DNA of 64,000 bases from DATAZK01 sp965199805 (GTDB taxonomy: Bacteria > Actinomycetota > Actinomycetes > Frankiales > Frankiaceae): the NCBI GenBank assembly GCA_965199805.1, contig CBDATO010000001.1:620001-684000 (forward strand), in the 5' to 3' direction. Of this stretch, positions 33,519 to 41,502 are shown in pieces. How positions within the stretch are numbered: position 1 is the first letter of the stretch; every line of letters begins with the position of its first letter. The notes under the pieces are model-generated. The model was not told the DNA's origin, searched no databases, and worked only from the letters and a program-made list of their open reading frames with translations. The position numbers and the translations under genes are program-made.

Positions 33519-35000
33519 CTAGCGGCTGCCTTCCGTCTCGATCTCCTCGGCGGCGACCACCACCGAGTCGTGCGTGGGGCTGCCGTCGCGGCGCACGTCG
33601 ACGACGAGGCCGGTGTAGCTGGAGCGGATCAGGTCGAGCACGCTCTGCGCCACCGTCGACGCCGACAGCAGTGAGTCGGCGGGCTCGTCACCGAAGGCGC
33701 TGCGCCGCATCGGGGTCGCGGTGCGCTCCGGGTTGATGCAGTTGACCTTGATGCCGAGGTGTGACCACTCGTCGGCGAGGGCCTGGGTGAGGTTGACGAT
33801 CCCCGCCTTCGCCGCCGAATACAGGCTGTACTCCGCCCGGCCGCGCGTGTACGAGCTCGAGGTGAAGAAGACGAGGTGGCCGCCGGTCTTGGCGAGGTAG
33901 CGCCCCGCCGCTTTGGCGATGAGAGCCGGGCCGAGCAGGTTGATCTCGAGCTGCTCGACGACGCTCGCGTCGGTCAGCTCCATGAGCGCCGCCTTGGTGA
34001 GCGACGCCGCCGAGATGATGACCGCGTCGATGCCGCCGGTGGCCGCTGCCGCCTGGGCGAGCGCCGCGGTGATGCCCTCGGGGTCACGGATGTCGGTCTG
34101 GGTGTCGGACCGGCTGAACGACAGCACCGTCGCCCCGAGCGCCTCGGCACCGCGTGCGACCGCGTATCCGATCCCGTAGCTGCCGCCGAAGATGACGATC
34201 GTCTTGCCGTCGAGCGGGCCCTGCGGCTGCTCCCCCTCCTGGTCACCGGCCAGGCTGCGGCTCGCGAGCTGGAAGAGCCGGTCGGCGATGATCAGGTCGA
34301 GCGGGCGGGTGATCTTGATGTTCTCCTCGGACCCGTTGACCGCCGTGATCGGGGTGTCGGGCAGGAAGCGCAGCACGACGCTGCAGTCGTCGGTGGCGCT
34401 GGTGAAGCCGGCGGCGTCGGCGAGCGCGTACGCCTCGCGGATCGTGGAGAGCAGGAAGCCCTGCGGGGTCTGCCCGCGGCGCAGCCGGCTGCGGTCGGGG
34501 ATGCCGACGAGCGTCTCCTCCTCCCCGACCTCGACGATGGTGTCGGCGCTCTCGATGACCACGTCGACGGCGTCGTTGTAGTCGAGCGCGGTGACGCAGT
34601 CACGCAGGATGCGGTCGTCGACGAACGGGCGTACCGCGTCGTGGAAGAGCACCTTGCACTCACGGTCGCCGAGCGCGGCGAGCGCCGCCCGGGTCGAGTC
34701 GTTACGCGTGCTGCCGCCGGGCAGGATGCCGTGCAGCTTGGAGTAGCGGCTGCCCAGCAGGTCACGAAGGGTGTCGATCCACGCGTTGCTCATGACGATG
34801 TGAATCTCGTCGATGGCGTCGCTCGCCTGCAGCGCGTCGAGGGTGTGCTCGATGATGCTTTTGCCGGCGACCTTGATTAGCTGCTTCGGCAGGCCGAGCC
34901 CGACCCGGGTGCCGGTGCCGCCTGCGAGCACGACGGCGCAGGTGGGCAGCCCAGCGCGCGGTTGCCCGCCTGTGGAGGGTGCGGCAGAAGCGGTGGACAT
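33519..35000 (-). CDS. Bifunctional CDP-ribitol synthase (IspD-like cytidylyltransferase + SDR reductase)
   Basis: 493 aa. Residues 20-250 are an IspD/TarI-type cytidylyltransferase: VVLAGGTGTRVGLGLPKQLIKVAGKSI (CTP loop), LPGGSTRNDSTR, HDAVRPFVD and QTPQGF. Residues 268-493 are a short-chain reductase: GGSYGIGYAVARG and YSLYSAAKAGIVN (YxxxK). The same fusion order is known for the ribulose-5-phosphate reductase/CDP-ribitol pyrophosphorylase of Haemophilus (Bcs1/Acs1), so the product would be CDP-ribitol from ribulose-5-phosphate, CTP and NADPH. In other Gram-positives TarI and TarJ are separate, and the reductase is usually a medium-chain enzyme. The substrate could differ, but the TagF-like gene next door supports it. 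Confidence 0.85.
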   Translation of the reverse strand: MSTASAAPSTGGQPRAGLPTCAVVLAGGTGTRVGLGLPKQLIKVAGKSIIEHTLDALQASDAIDEIHIVMSNAWIDTLRDLLGSRYSKLHGILPGGSTRNDSTRAALAALGDRECKVLFHDAVRPFVDDRILRDCVTALDYNDAVDVVIESADTIVEVGEEETLVGIPDRSRLRRGQTPQGFLLSTIREAYALADAAGFTSATDDCSVVLRFLPDTPITAVNGSEENIKITRPLDLIIADRLFQLASRSLAGDQEGEQPQGPLDGKTIVIFGGSYGIGYAVARGAEALGATVLSFSRSDTQTDIRDPEGITAALAQAAAATGGIDAVIISAASLTKAALMELTDASVVEQLEINLLGPALIAKAAGRYLAKTGGHLVFFTSSSYTRGRAEYSLYSAAKAGIVNLTQALADEWSHLGIKVNCINPERTATPMRRSAFGDEPADSLLSASTVAQSVLDLIRSSYTGLVVDVRRDGSPTHDSVVVAAEEIETEGSR

Positions 35001-35091
35001 CCTCAGAGCTCCTCGGTGTTCACGAAATCCGAGCCGCTGTTCAGCGGGATGTCGGCGCGCGTTCAGCTCACGTTACGGCCGGGCGGGTGCA

Positions 35092-35116
35092 CCGTCGCCG
35101 CTGCAACGGGCGACGG
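35092..35116 (-). terminator. Hairpin after beta-propeller paralog 2
   Basis: An 8-bp perfect stem (35092-35099 with 35109-35116) lies 16-40 nt beyond the stop at 35132. It separates this gene from the CDP-ribitol synthase. Confidence 0.5.
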
Positions 35117-35131
35117 CGTGTCCCTCCCGCG

Positions 35132-37498
35132 CTACTCGGCGCCGATGCGTGACCGGATCTGCACGCCAGTTGTTGCCGACGGGTAGATCGCGACGTTGTC
35201 GATGTCACCGACGAAGCCGGCCGAGCTGCCCAGCTGCGGCCAGCCGTTCAGGTTGTCGCTGCCGAGCCGCCACCAGCCCGCGTAAGGCTGCGCCGTCGTG
35301 GCCGAGTTCTTGAAGGCGATCTGCTGGCCGTCGACGATCAGGCGCATCCCGGTGGTCGCGTCCTGGGTGATGACGACGTGGTGCCAGGTGCCGTCGTTGT
35401 AGGACTTGTTGCCCCAGGCCACCTGGGTTGCGTTGTTGTAGGTGCCGAACAGCAGCTGGCCGGAGTCATTCATCCACAGCGCCCGGTCGTAGCTGCTGCT
35501 GGTGCCGGTACGGCTGTTGCCGAAGCCGAGGATCCGCCCGCCGGTGGTGGTGGTCGTCCGCAGCCAGAGCTCGGCGGTGTAGACAGCGGGGACCGTCGAC
35601 GCGGGGCCGCCGGAGAAGACGTGCCCCCCGGGGCCGAGGTGGATGGCGGTGCCGGACGGGGTGGCGCCCGCGACGCCGAGGTTGACCGCGCCGTCGTACG
35701 TGGCGCCGTTGCCGTTGCCGCTCGCGTCGGCCGCGGCCGGGCCGTCACCGCTGCCGTCGGTCTCGTCGAGCTTCCAGAAGGTGGTCGGCTTCGCCCCGAG
35801 CACGGCCGTCGCGTAATTGCCGACGCTCGCAGTGGTGGTGAACTTGCCGGACCGGGTGACGTTGCCGGTCGGGTCGATGGCGTCTACCACGTAGTAGTGG
35901 CTGCCGGAAGCCAGTCCGCTGTCGCGGACAGTGAGCAGCGGCGCCGTCCAGAAGTGCGCCCACACCGGGCCGATCGTGGCGATCGGCTTCGCGTAGTTGC
36001 CGTCCCGGTAGACCTTGTACGTCAGCGTGCTGCTGTCGACGTCGGAGCTGCCGGGGAACTTCAACACCGCGCTGCCGGCGGTGGTCAGCTCGGCAACGCC
36101 GGCAGTCACGGCCAGGGGCTTGGCGGTCGGGCTGGTCGGCGTGAAGCGGGCGAGGCCGCGCTGAGGGGCGCCGTTGACCTTCGTGAACTGCCCGCCGAGG
36201 AACAGGGTCGTGCCGTCGGTCGCCATGGCGCGCGGGCCGAGCTCGTTGACCGCGACACCGTTCGTCGGACCCGGGTCGGTGGTCGGGAACCAGTCGAGCA
36301 GCGTGCCGTCGGAGGCCTGCTCGGCCATCAGGTGGTGCCAGGTCGGGGTGCCGTTGGCATAAGGCAGGTTGCCGAAGCCGCCGACCGCGGTGCAGTCGTG
36401 GGCGTGCGAGCCGCCGTAGACGACGCCCTTGATGACGGCGACGGCCTGCGTGGCGCCGAGACAGTTGTCGAGCCAGGTGCGCTTGCCGGTGATCGGGTCG
36501 AACGCCCAGGTGCCGTCGAACCAGCCGCCGCCGGTGCCCTCGTTGGCCACGTACACCGTGGTGCCGTCGGTGACCAGCGCCTTGACGTCGGTGCGCTGCG
36601 CGCAGTTGACGCCGCAGGTTGGCATGACGTCGTCGAGCGGGCCGAGGGTGGCGCCGGTGACCGAAAAGGAGGCAATGGCGCGGTGGTGCACGCCGTTCGC
36701 GTACTCGAACATGCCGCCGGCGATGACGTTCTTCTTGTCGGGAGTGACCAGCAGCGCGTTGACCGGACGATCGACGGTCGGCTTCCACGTCGCGTCCAAC
36801 GCGCCGGTGGTGGCCGCCACCTTCGCGAGCCGCGGCTGGGCGACGCCGCCGACGGTGGCGAAGTCGCCGCCGAGGACAACCGACGTGCTGTCGGCGGAGG
36901 TGGTGATCGCGCGTACCGAGCCGGTGGCGACGTTGGGGTTCCAGGCCAGCAGCGGGGCGCCCACCTTGGTGAGGTCGAACGCGGCGACCTTGGGGTGCTT
37001 CTTGCCGTCGACGTACTGGAAGAGGCCGCCGATGTAGAGCGTCCGGCCGTCGGCCGACACCGCGATGGCCTGCACGCGGGCGTCGGTGGTGTGGTTGAAC
37101 GTGGTGACGGGGGCGCCGGTGGTCGCGTTGAAGGCGGCGATCCGGCCCGCGGCGCGCTGGCTCACATCGCCGGCCGCGGTGCCCGGAGCGCGCACCGAGG
37201 TGAAGTCACCACCCGCGTAGAGCGTGCCGGCGGCGGTGGCGGTCGTGCCCTTGGCGAAGGCGAGGGCCCACACCGAGTCGCTGGTCTGCCACACGGCCGA
37301 AGTGCCGGCAGGCAGCGTAGGCGTGCGCGCGACGACCGGCGCCGGGCCCGGCTCAGGGGTGGTGGGCGTGATGGCCGCCTGGGCCACCGCGGCAACCGAC
37401 ACGACCGCGGCCGTCAGACCGGCGACGGCGACGGAGCGCGCGGCGCGGTGGCCGGACGTCCCACGGCCGGTGGTGCGGCGGACCCAGAGGGCTCTCAT
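35132..37498 (-). CDS. Secreted beta-propeller/LamG protein (paralog 2)
   Basis: 788 aa from ATG 37498, with GGAG 5 nt upstream; the longer frame to 37561 is not needed. A signal peptide (about 1-40) is followed by the same order as the gene at 29805: propeller with SADGRTLYIGGLF, NEGTGGGWFDGTWAFDP and CLGATQAVAVIKG-type blades, then Fn3-like and LamG domains. The Cys pairs in PTCGVNCAQ and DNCLGATQ...HAHDC are conserved between paralogs and probably form disulfides. Its role is an extracellular glycan-binding or scaffold protein. It lies upstream of the CDP-ribitol/TagF pair but is separated by a hairpin. Confidence 0.85.
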   Translation of the reverse strand: MRALWVRRTTGRGTSGHRAARSVAVAGLTAAVVSVAAVAQAAITPTTPEPGPAPVVARTPTLPAGTSAVWQTSDSVWALAFAKGTTATAAGTLYAGGDFTSVRAPGTAAGDVSQRAAGRIAAFNATTGAPVTTFNHTTDARVQAIAVSADGRTLYIGGLFQYVDGKKHPKVAAFDLTKVGAPLLAWNPNVATGSVRAITTSADSTSVVLGGDFATVGGVAQPRLAKVAATTGALDATWKPTVDRPVNALLVTPDKKNVIAGGMFEYANGVHHRAIASFSVTGATLGPLDDVMPTCGVNCAQRTDVKALVTDGTTVYVANEGTGGGWFDGTWAFDPITGKRTWLDNCLGATQAVAVIKGVVYGGSHAHDCTAVGGFGNLPYANGTPTWHHLMAEQASDGTLLDWFPTTDPGPTNGVAVNELGPRAMATDGTTLFLGGQFTKVNGAPQRGLARFTPTSPTAKPLAVTAGVAELTTAGSAVLKFPGSSDVDSSTLTYKVYRDGNYAKPIATIGPVWAHFWTAPLLTVRDSGLASGSHYYVVDAIDPTGNVTRSGKFTTTASVGNYATAVLGAKPTTFWKLDETDGSGDGPAAADASGNGNGATYDGAVNLGVAGATPSGTAIHLGPGGHVFSGGPASTVPAVYTAELWLRTTTTTGGRILGFGNSRTGTSSSYDRALWMNDSGQLLFGTYNNATQVAWGNKSYNDGTWHHVVITQDATTGMRLIVDGQQIAFKNSATTAQPYAGWWRLGSDNLNGWPQLGSSAGFVGDIDNVAIYPSATTGVQIRSRIGAE

Positions 37499-37800
37499 AC
37501 GTTCTCCATAACGATCGGGTGTGACTCGATTGTCGCGAAGACCGTCACGATTAGTAAGCACGAATTTCTCAAGTCCGGCGTTCCCGGCAGCCGATAGAGG
37601 AACATCACACCGCCCTCAGCAGGGGCATTGCAGGAGTTGGGGGCCGGACGGCGTAGTCGCAAGTTGCGCCCACCGGGTCAACGACCCCTGCTGCGGGTTG
37701 CGCAGCGTCGCTAGCCCGTCCAGATGAGATGTGCCTCCTCTCCTGGGCTCACCCGGCCGCAATCGCCGACCGCGGTAGATCCGGGCGCTAACGTCGTTGC
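37499..37800. other. Divergent intergenic region
   Basis: It lies between paralog 2 (-) and the sulfotransferase (+). No gene is seen. It contains a decamer box at 37512-37521 close to the start of paralog 2. Confidence 0.5.
37512..37521 (-). promoter_or_regulatory. CACCCGWWYG decamer (reverse orientation)
   Basis: CGATCGGGTG, the reverse complement of CACCCGATCG, lies only 14 nt upstream of ATG 37498. A protein bound there would overlap the translation-initiation region of paralog 2, so this instance may be chance or act as a repressor site. Confidence 0.25.
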
Positions 37801-38739
37801 ATGGCAGTGGGGACGATCCGACGCATTCCGCTGCCCCCGGTCGTTCTCGACGCCGGTCGGCAGGCCTTCCGTACGTACGGCGCCGCCTCGTCCGGTCTGC
37901 GTCCGCCGCCGGACTTCCTGATCATCGGCACCAAGCGCGGCGGGACGACGTCGGCGTACTTCTCGGTGCTCGAGCACCCGCAGGTGCTGCCGCTCTTCCC
38001 GAGCGCGCGCCTCGTGCCCAAGCGCCGCGACGGCAAGGGTCCGCACTACTTCGACACCAATTACGCCAAGGGTGACCGCTGGTATCTCGGCCACTTCCCG
38101 TCGCGCTTCACGCGCCAGCGGGCCGAGCAGCGGCTCGGCGGGCCGGTCGTGGTCGGCGAAGCGTCGCCGTACTACCTCTACCACCCACTCGCCGCCGAGC
38201 GCGCCGCCCAGTTGGCGCCGAATACCAAGCTTCTGCTCTTCCTGCGCGACCCGGTCGAGCGCACCTTCTCGGGCTGGAAGGAGCAGCAGCGCAATGGCGT
38301 CGAGAGCCTCGACTTCCGCGCCTCGCTCGAGGCCGAGGCACGCCGCACCGGCGGCGAGGAGGCCCGCATGATCGCCGACCCGGGCTACTACTCTTTCGCC
38401 CACGAGTTCCAGAGCTACCGCGGGCAGAGCGAGTACGCCCCCGCCCTGGCTCGCTGGCTCGAGCACTTCCCGCGCGAGCAGGTCAAGGTCGTGCCGAGCG
38501 AGCATTACTCCACCGACGCCGGCACGGTCGTCAACGAGATCTGGTCTTTCCTCGGCCTGCCCCAGCGGCCCGCGAAGGAGGCGCTGCGGCTCAACGAGGC
38601 CAAGGCATCGCCGATGCCCGACGACCTGCGCGCCGAGCTCACCGCTCATTTCGCCCCGTTCAACGCCGACCTTGAACACATGCTCAGCCAGACGTTCGAC
38701 TGGCAGCGTCCGGCCTCCGGCTCGGGCACCCCCACGTGA
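37801..38739 (+). CDS. PAPS-dependent sulfotransferase
   Basis: 312 aa. The 5'-phosphosulfate loop is visible as FLIIGTKRGGTTSAYF (about residues 39-54). The 3'-phosphate motif is LLLFLRDPVERTFSGWKEQQ (about 142-161). The fold and size match carbohydrate sulfotransferases. It would transfer sulfate from PAPS to a hydroxyl of the glycan or a lipid-linked precursor in the cytosol. Its stop overlaps the start of the flippase (GTGA), so sulfation and export are translationally linked, suggesting the repeat unit is sulfated before flipping. Confidence 0.87.
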   Translation: MAVGTIRRIPLPPVVLDAGRQAFRTYGAASSGLRPPPDFLIIGTKRGGTTSAYFSVLEHPQVLPLFPSARLVPKRRDGKGPHYFDTNYAKGDRWYLGHFPSRFTRQRAEQRLGGPVVVGEASPYYLYHPLAAERAAQLAPNTKLLLFLRDPVERTFSGWKEQQRNGVESLDFRASLEAEARRTGGEEARMIADPGYYSFAHEFQSYRGQSEYAPALARWLEHFPREQVKVVPSEHYSTDAGTVVNEIWSFLGLPQRPAKEALRLNEAKASPMPDDLRAELTAHFAPFNADLEHMLSQTFDWQRPASGSGTPT

Positions 38740-40670
38740 CCGGCGGCGGCCGTGATGGGGGCGCCGCCGCTGTAGCCACCGACGCAGGTGCCGACCCGGC
38801 CGCGTCCGGGCCGCCGGTCGGCAAACCGGAATCGAAGCGGACCGACCTCGCCGGCCTCGCGTTCTGGACCACGCTGGCGCAGGTCTCGCTGCCGATCACG
38901 TCGCTGATCTCCGGGCCCATCCTCGCCCGGGCGCTCGGGCCGGACGGCCGCGGTGTGTACGCCGCCGTCCTCGCGCCGCTGCAGGTGCTGGCGTTCGTCG
39001 CGGCTGTCGGGCTGCCCGACGCCACGACCTATGCGGTCGCCCGGCTGCGCATCCCGAAGCCGCACATCGTCGCGGCCCTCGGCAAGGTCACCCTGCTCTA
39101 TAGCGTCATCGCGGCCGCTCTGCTCATCATCTTCGCGCCGGTGCTGCTGCACCGGACCCCCCAGGCCGTAACCCTGCTGCAGCTCACCGCCCTCACGCTG
39201 CCCGCGACGATGTTCCTGACGATCCTGCGTCAGGCGACGTCGGGCTCGAACGACTTTAAGTGGCGCAACATCGAGCGCACGTTGTCCGGAGTGCTGCGCC
39301 TGGTCGGGCTGGTGCTCTTCGCAGTGCTGGGCTGGTTAACGATTGACTCGTCGGTGTGGGTCACGATGATCACCTCGGTGGTGGGCGTGCCGGTGCTGCT
39401 CGTCGCGCTCCTGGGCTGGCGGGTCGTCCCCAATCTTAAGACCGACCCCGAGGTCAAGAAGAGCCATCCGCATCTGACGCGCCAGCTGATGAAGTACGGC
39501 TTCCGCGGCTGGGGCGGCACGTTCGCCTACCTGATCAACTGGCGGCTCGACCAGGCCGTCATGGTGGTACTCGTCGACGCCCGACAGCTCGGGTTCTACG
39601 CCGTCGCAGTGAGCCTTGCCGAGCTGCCGCAGACCGCGTTCATCCAACTGCGCAACATCCTGTTCGCCGAATCCGCCAGGCGCGACGACATGCTGCTTGT
39701 CGCCCGCGGCTGCCGGGTGCTCATCGCGTTTACGGTGGTCATGGCCGTCGCGGGTGCCGCGATCGCGCCGGTGCTGGTGCCGCTGATGTTCGGCCACGAG
39801 TTCGAGCCCGCCGTGCTGATGGCGCAGATCTTGCTGATCGGCACGATCCCGTTCCTCGTGGGTCAGGTGCTCAACGGCGGCCTGCTCAGCCTCGGCCACC
39901 CGTTCCGCGCCTCGGCCGGACAGCTGGTCGGCGCGACGCTGACCATCACCGGCCTGCTCGTCTTCTGCCCGCGGGTCGGTGCCATCGGGGCGGCCTGGAC
40001 CAGCCTGGCCGCGTACACCGTCAATGCGCTGGTCTGCGGCACGATCTTCTGTCGCGAGACCGGCCTCCGCCCGCGACAGCTCCTGGTCATGACCCGCAAT
40101 GACGTGCAGTGGCTCAACCTGCGTGTGCAAAAGGTGCGCGCGAAGGCGGGGCGGCGCCCGGGCGGCGGCGGTCCTGCCGGTGGTGCTCCCGCCGGCGGTG
40201 GGGCGCAGGTGGCCGTCACCGAGCGGCACCCGATCACCTCCGAGCACCTGCTGCCCGAGACGGCCATCGAAGCGGCGGAGCTGAATCCGTACGTGATGGA
40301 CGAGCCGGTCGAGGCGTACGAGCCACCGCCGCCGGCGCCGGTGGAGCGCCCTGCGAACCCACCGATCGACGCAGATGCGACGCGGCCGATGCGTGTCCTG
40401 CAGCCGAACCCGGCATCGGCACCGACATCTGCGGAGCCCCACACGCAGCCGAACGCCGTCGTCCTGCCGCACCCGGCGCCGCACGAGAACAACCTCGCGT
40501 TGGTCTTCCTCGGCGAGGAGGCGAACCTCTGCCAGGTCTGCCACCGCCGTACGGTGCGCCACGTCTTCGAAGCCGGCCGCAAGCGATGGATCTTCTTCGG
40601 CCCACCGTCAGGACGCAACGTGCACACCCGTTCGGTCTGCCTGGGATGCGGCGACGTCCGGATGCGCTGA
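38736..40670 (+). CDS. Polysaccharide flippase with a C-terminal zinc-ribbon tail
   Basis: 644 aa from GTG 38736. Residues ~40-450 are 12-14 helices of the Wzx/MVF type. A ~130-residue Gly/Pro/Ala-rich cytosolic linker follows. A final ~55-residue module has two CxxC pairs (CQVC and CLGC, about 35 residues apart, with RWIFFGPPSGR between), like a zinc ribbon. Such a tail is not part of usual flippases and could recruit the polymerase or modifying enzymes. The Leu codon at 39336 is a TTA, rare at this GC content. A second flippase is at 22609-23919. Confidence 0.83.
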   Translation: MTGGGRDGGAAAVATDAGADPAASGPPVGKPESKRTDLAGLAFWTTLAQVSLPITSLISGPILARALGPDGRGVYAAVLAPLQVLAFVAAVGLPDATTYAVARLRIPKPHIVAALGKVTLLYSVIAAALLIIFAPVLLHRTPQAVTLLQLTALTLPATMFLTILRQATSGSNDFKWRNIERTLSGVLRLVGLVLFAVLGWLTIDSSVWVTMITSVVGVPVLLVALLGWRVVPNLKTDPEVKKSHPHLTRQLMKYGFRGWGGTFAYLINWRLDQAVMVVLVDARQLGFYAVAVSLAELPQTAFIQLRNILFAESARRDDMLLVARGCRVLIAFTVVMAVAGAAIAPVLVPLMFGHEFEPAVLMAQILLIGTIPFLVGQVLNGGLLSLGHPFRASAGQLVGATLTITGLLVFCPRVGAIGAAWTSLAAYTVNALVCGTIFCRETGLRPRQLLVMTRNDVQWLNLRVQKVRAKAGRRPGGGGPAGGAPAGGGAQVAVTERHPITSEHLLPETAIEAAELNPYVMDEPVEAYEPPPPAPVERPANPPIDADATRPMRVLQPNPASAPTSAEPHTQPNAVVLPHPAPHENNLALVFLGEEANLCQVCHRRTVRHVFEAGRKRWIFFGPPSGRNVHTRSVCLGCGDVRMR

Positions 40671-40680
40671 CGGTTGCGCA

Positions 40681-40698
40681 CGGGGATCGAGGACCCCG
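40681..40698. terminator. Short imperfect hairpin between convergent genes
   Basis: A CGGGG/CCCCG stem with a partly paired loop lies 10 nt after the flippase stop and directly before the methyltransferase stop. Weak evidence. Confidence 0.35.
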
Positions 40699-40700
40699 GC

Positions 40701-41444
40701 TCAGGATGCTTTCGTGAAGACGACGGTGTGCCCGGGCCGCAATGACCTGGGCACGACGCGGTAAAGGCCGTTGAGAACGACGCCGGCGAGCCGCGCGATC
40801 AGTTGTATCGCGGAGGGTACGCGCGCCGCGCGCGCGAAGCGGTAATCGAAATAACGAGCGAGGTGGTGCTCGGACACACTCAGCCCGGCCGCCTTACCGA
40901 TACTCGTCAGCTCCGCCTGCGTATATTCACGGAAATGCCCGGGGTCGTCATCCGACAGGCGAATCCGCATGTAAGGATTACGGCCGATCAGCATAAGCAG
41001 GCGCTTGTGCAGCGACACTGCATTGGGCGTCTGAACGATGAGCACGCCGTTGGGCTTCAACAGGCTCGCCACGAAGCTCAGGACCAGCTCAGGCGCGGTC
41101 GTGAGGTGTTCGATCACCTCGGCCATCACGATCAGGTCGTACGCCGGCAGGTCCTGGCGCCAATCCGCCTTGTTCTGTGACCTGTTGAGGTTGAACTGGT
41201 AATGCATCCCGTGCGGAAGCTTCTCGTCGGCGGCGAAGCCCAAAGTGTCCACTTCGGCGGAGTATCGCAAAGCAATGAGATCGGTCAACTTTGAACGCCC
41301 GATGTCAAGAATCTTTTCGTTGCCGACAAGTCTTTCGTCGAGCAGCTGGATGAGCATTTCATATCGCGTGGCGTGGTAGGCCACGTAGCTGTCACCCGGA
41401 TGAAGCGCACGCATCTCTTTGCTGGTCATGGTCGATGTCGGCAT
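40701..41444 (-). CDS. Class I SAM-dependent methyltransferase
   Basis: 247 aa. Motif I is degenerate (KILDIGRSKLTDLIA, with Ser/Lys where most have Gly). The later motifs are clear: YDLIVMAEVIEHLTTAPELVL and LLKPNGVLIVQTPNAV. The C-terminal ~80 residues are basic and hydrophobic and may touch the membrane. The type resembles methyltransferases that act on lipid-linked sugars or polyprenyl substrates in polysaccharide clusters. It uses slightly more A/T-rich codons than its neighbours. It lies downstream of the polymerase gene on the same strand (58-nt gap). Confidence 0.8.
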   Translation of the reverse strand: MPTSTMTSKEMRALHPGDSYVAYHATRYEMLIQLLDERLVGNEKILDIGRSKLTDLIALRYSAEVDTLGFAADEKLPHGMHYQFNLNRSQNKADWRQDLPAYDLIVMAEVIEHLTTAPELVLSFVASLLKPNGVLIVQTPNAVSLHKRLLMLIGRNPYMRIRLSDDDPGHFREYTQAELTSIGKAAGLSVSEHHLARYFDYRFARAARVPSAIQLIARLAGVVLNGLYRVVPRSLRPGHTVVFTKAS

Positions 41445-41502
41445 CTGGCTGCTTTCTTCAGGTGGATTGAGTTGGCGGACTTCTGAGCAGACGGCGGCGG
41501 GG

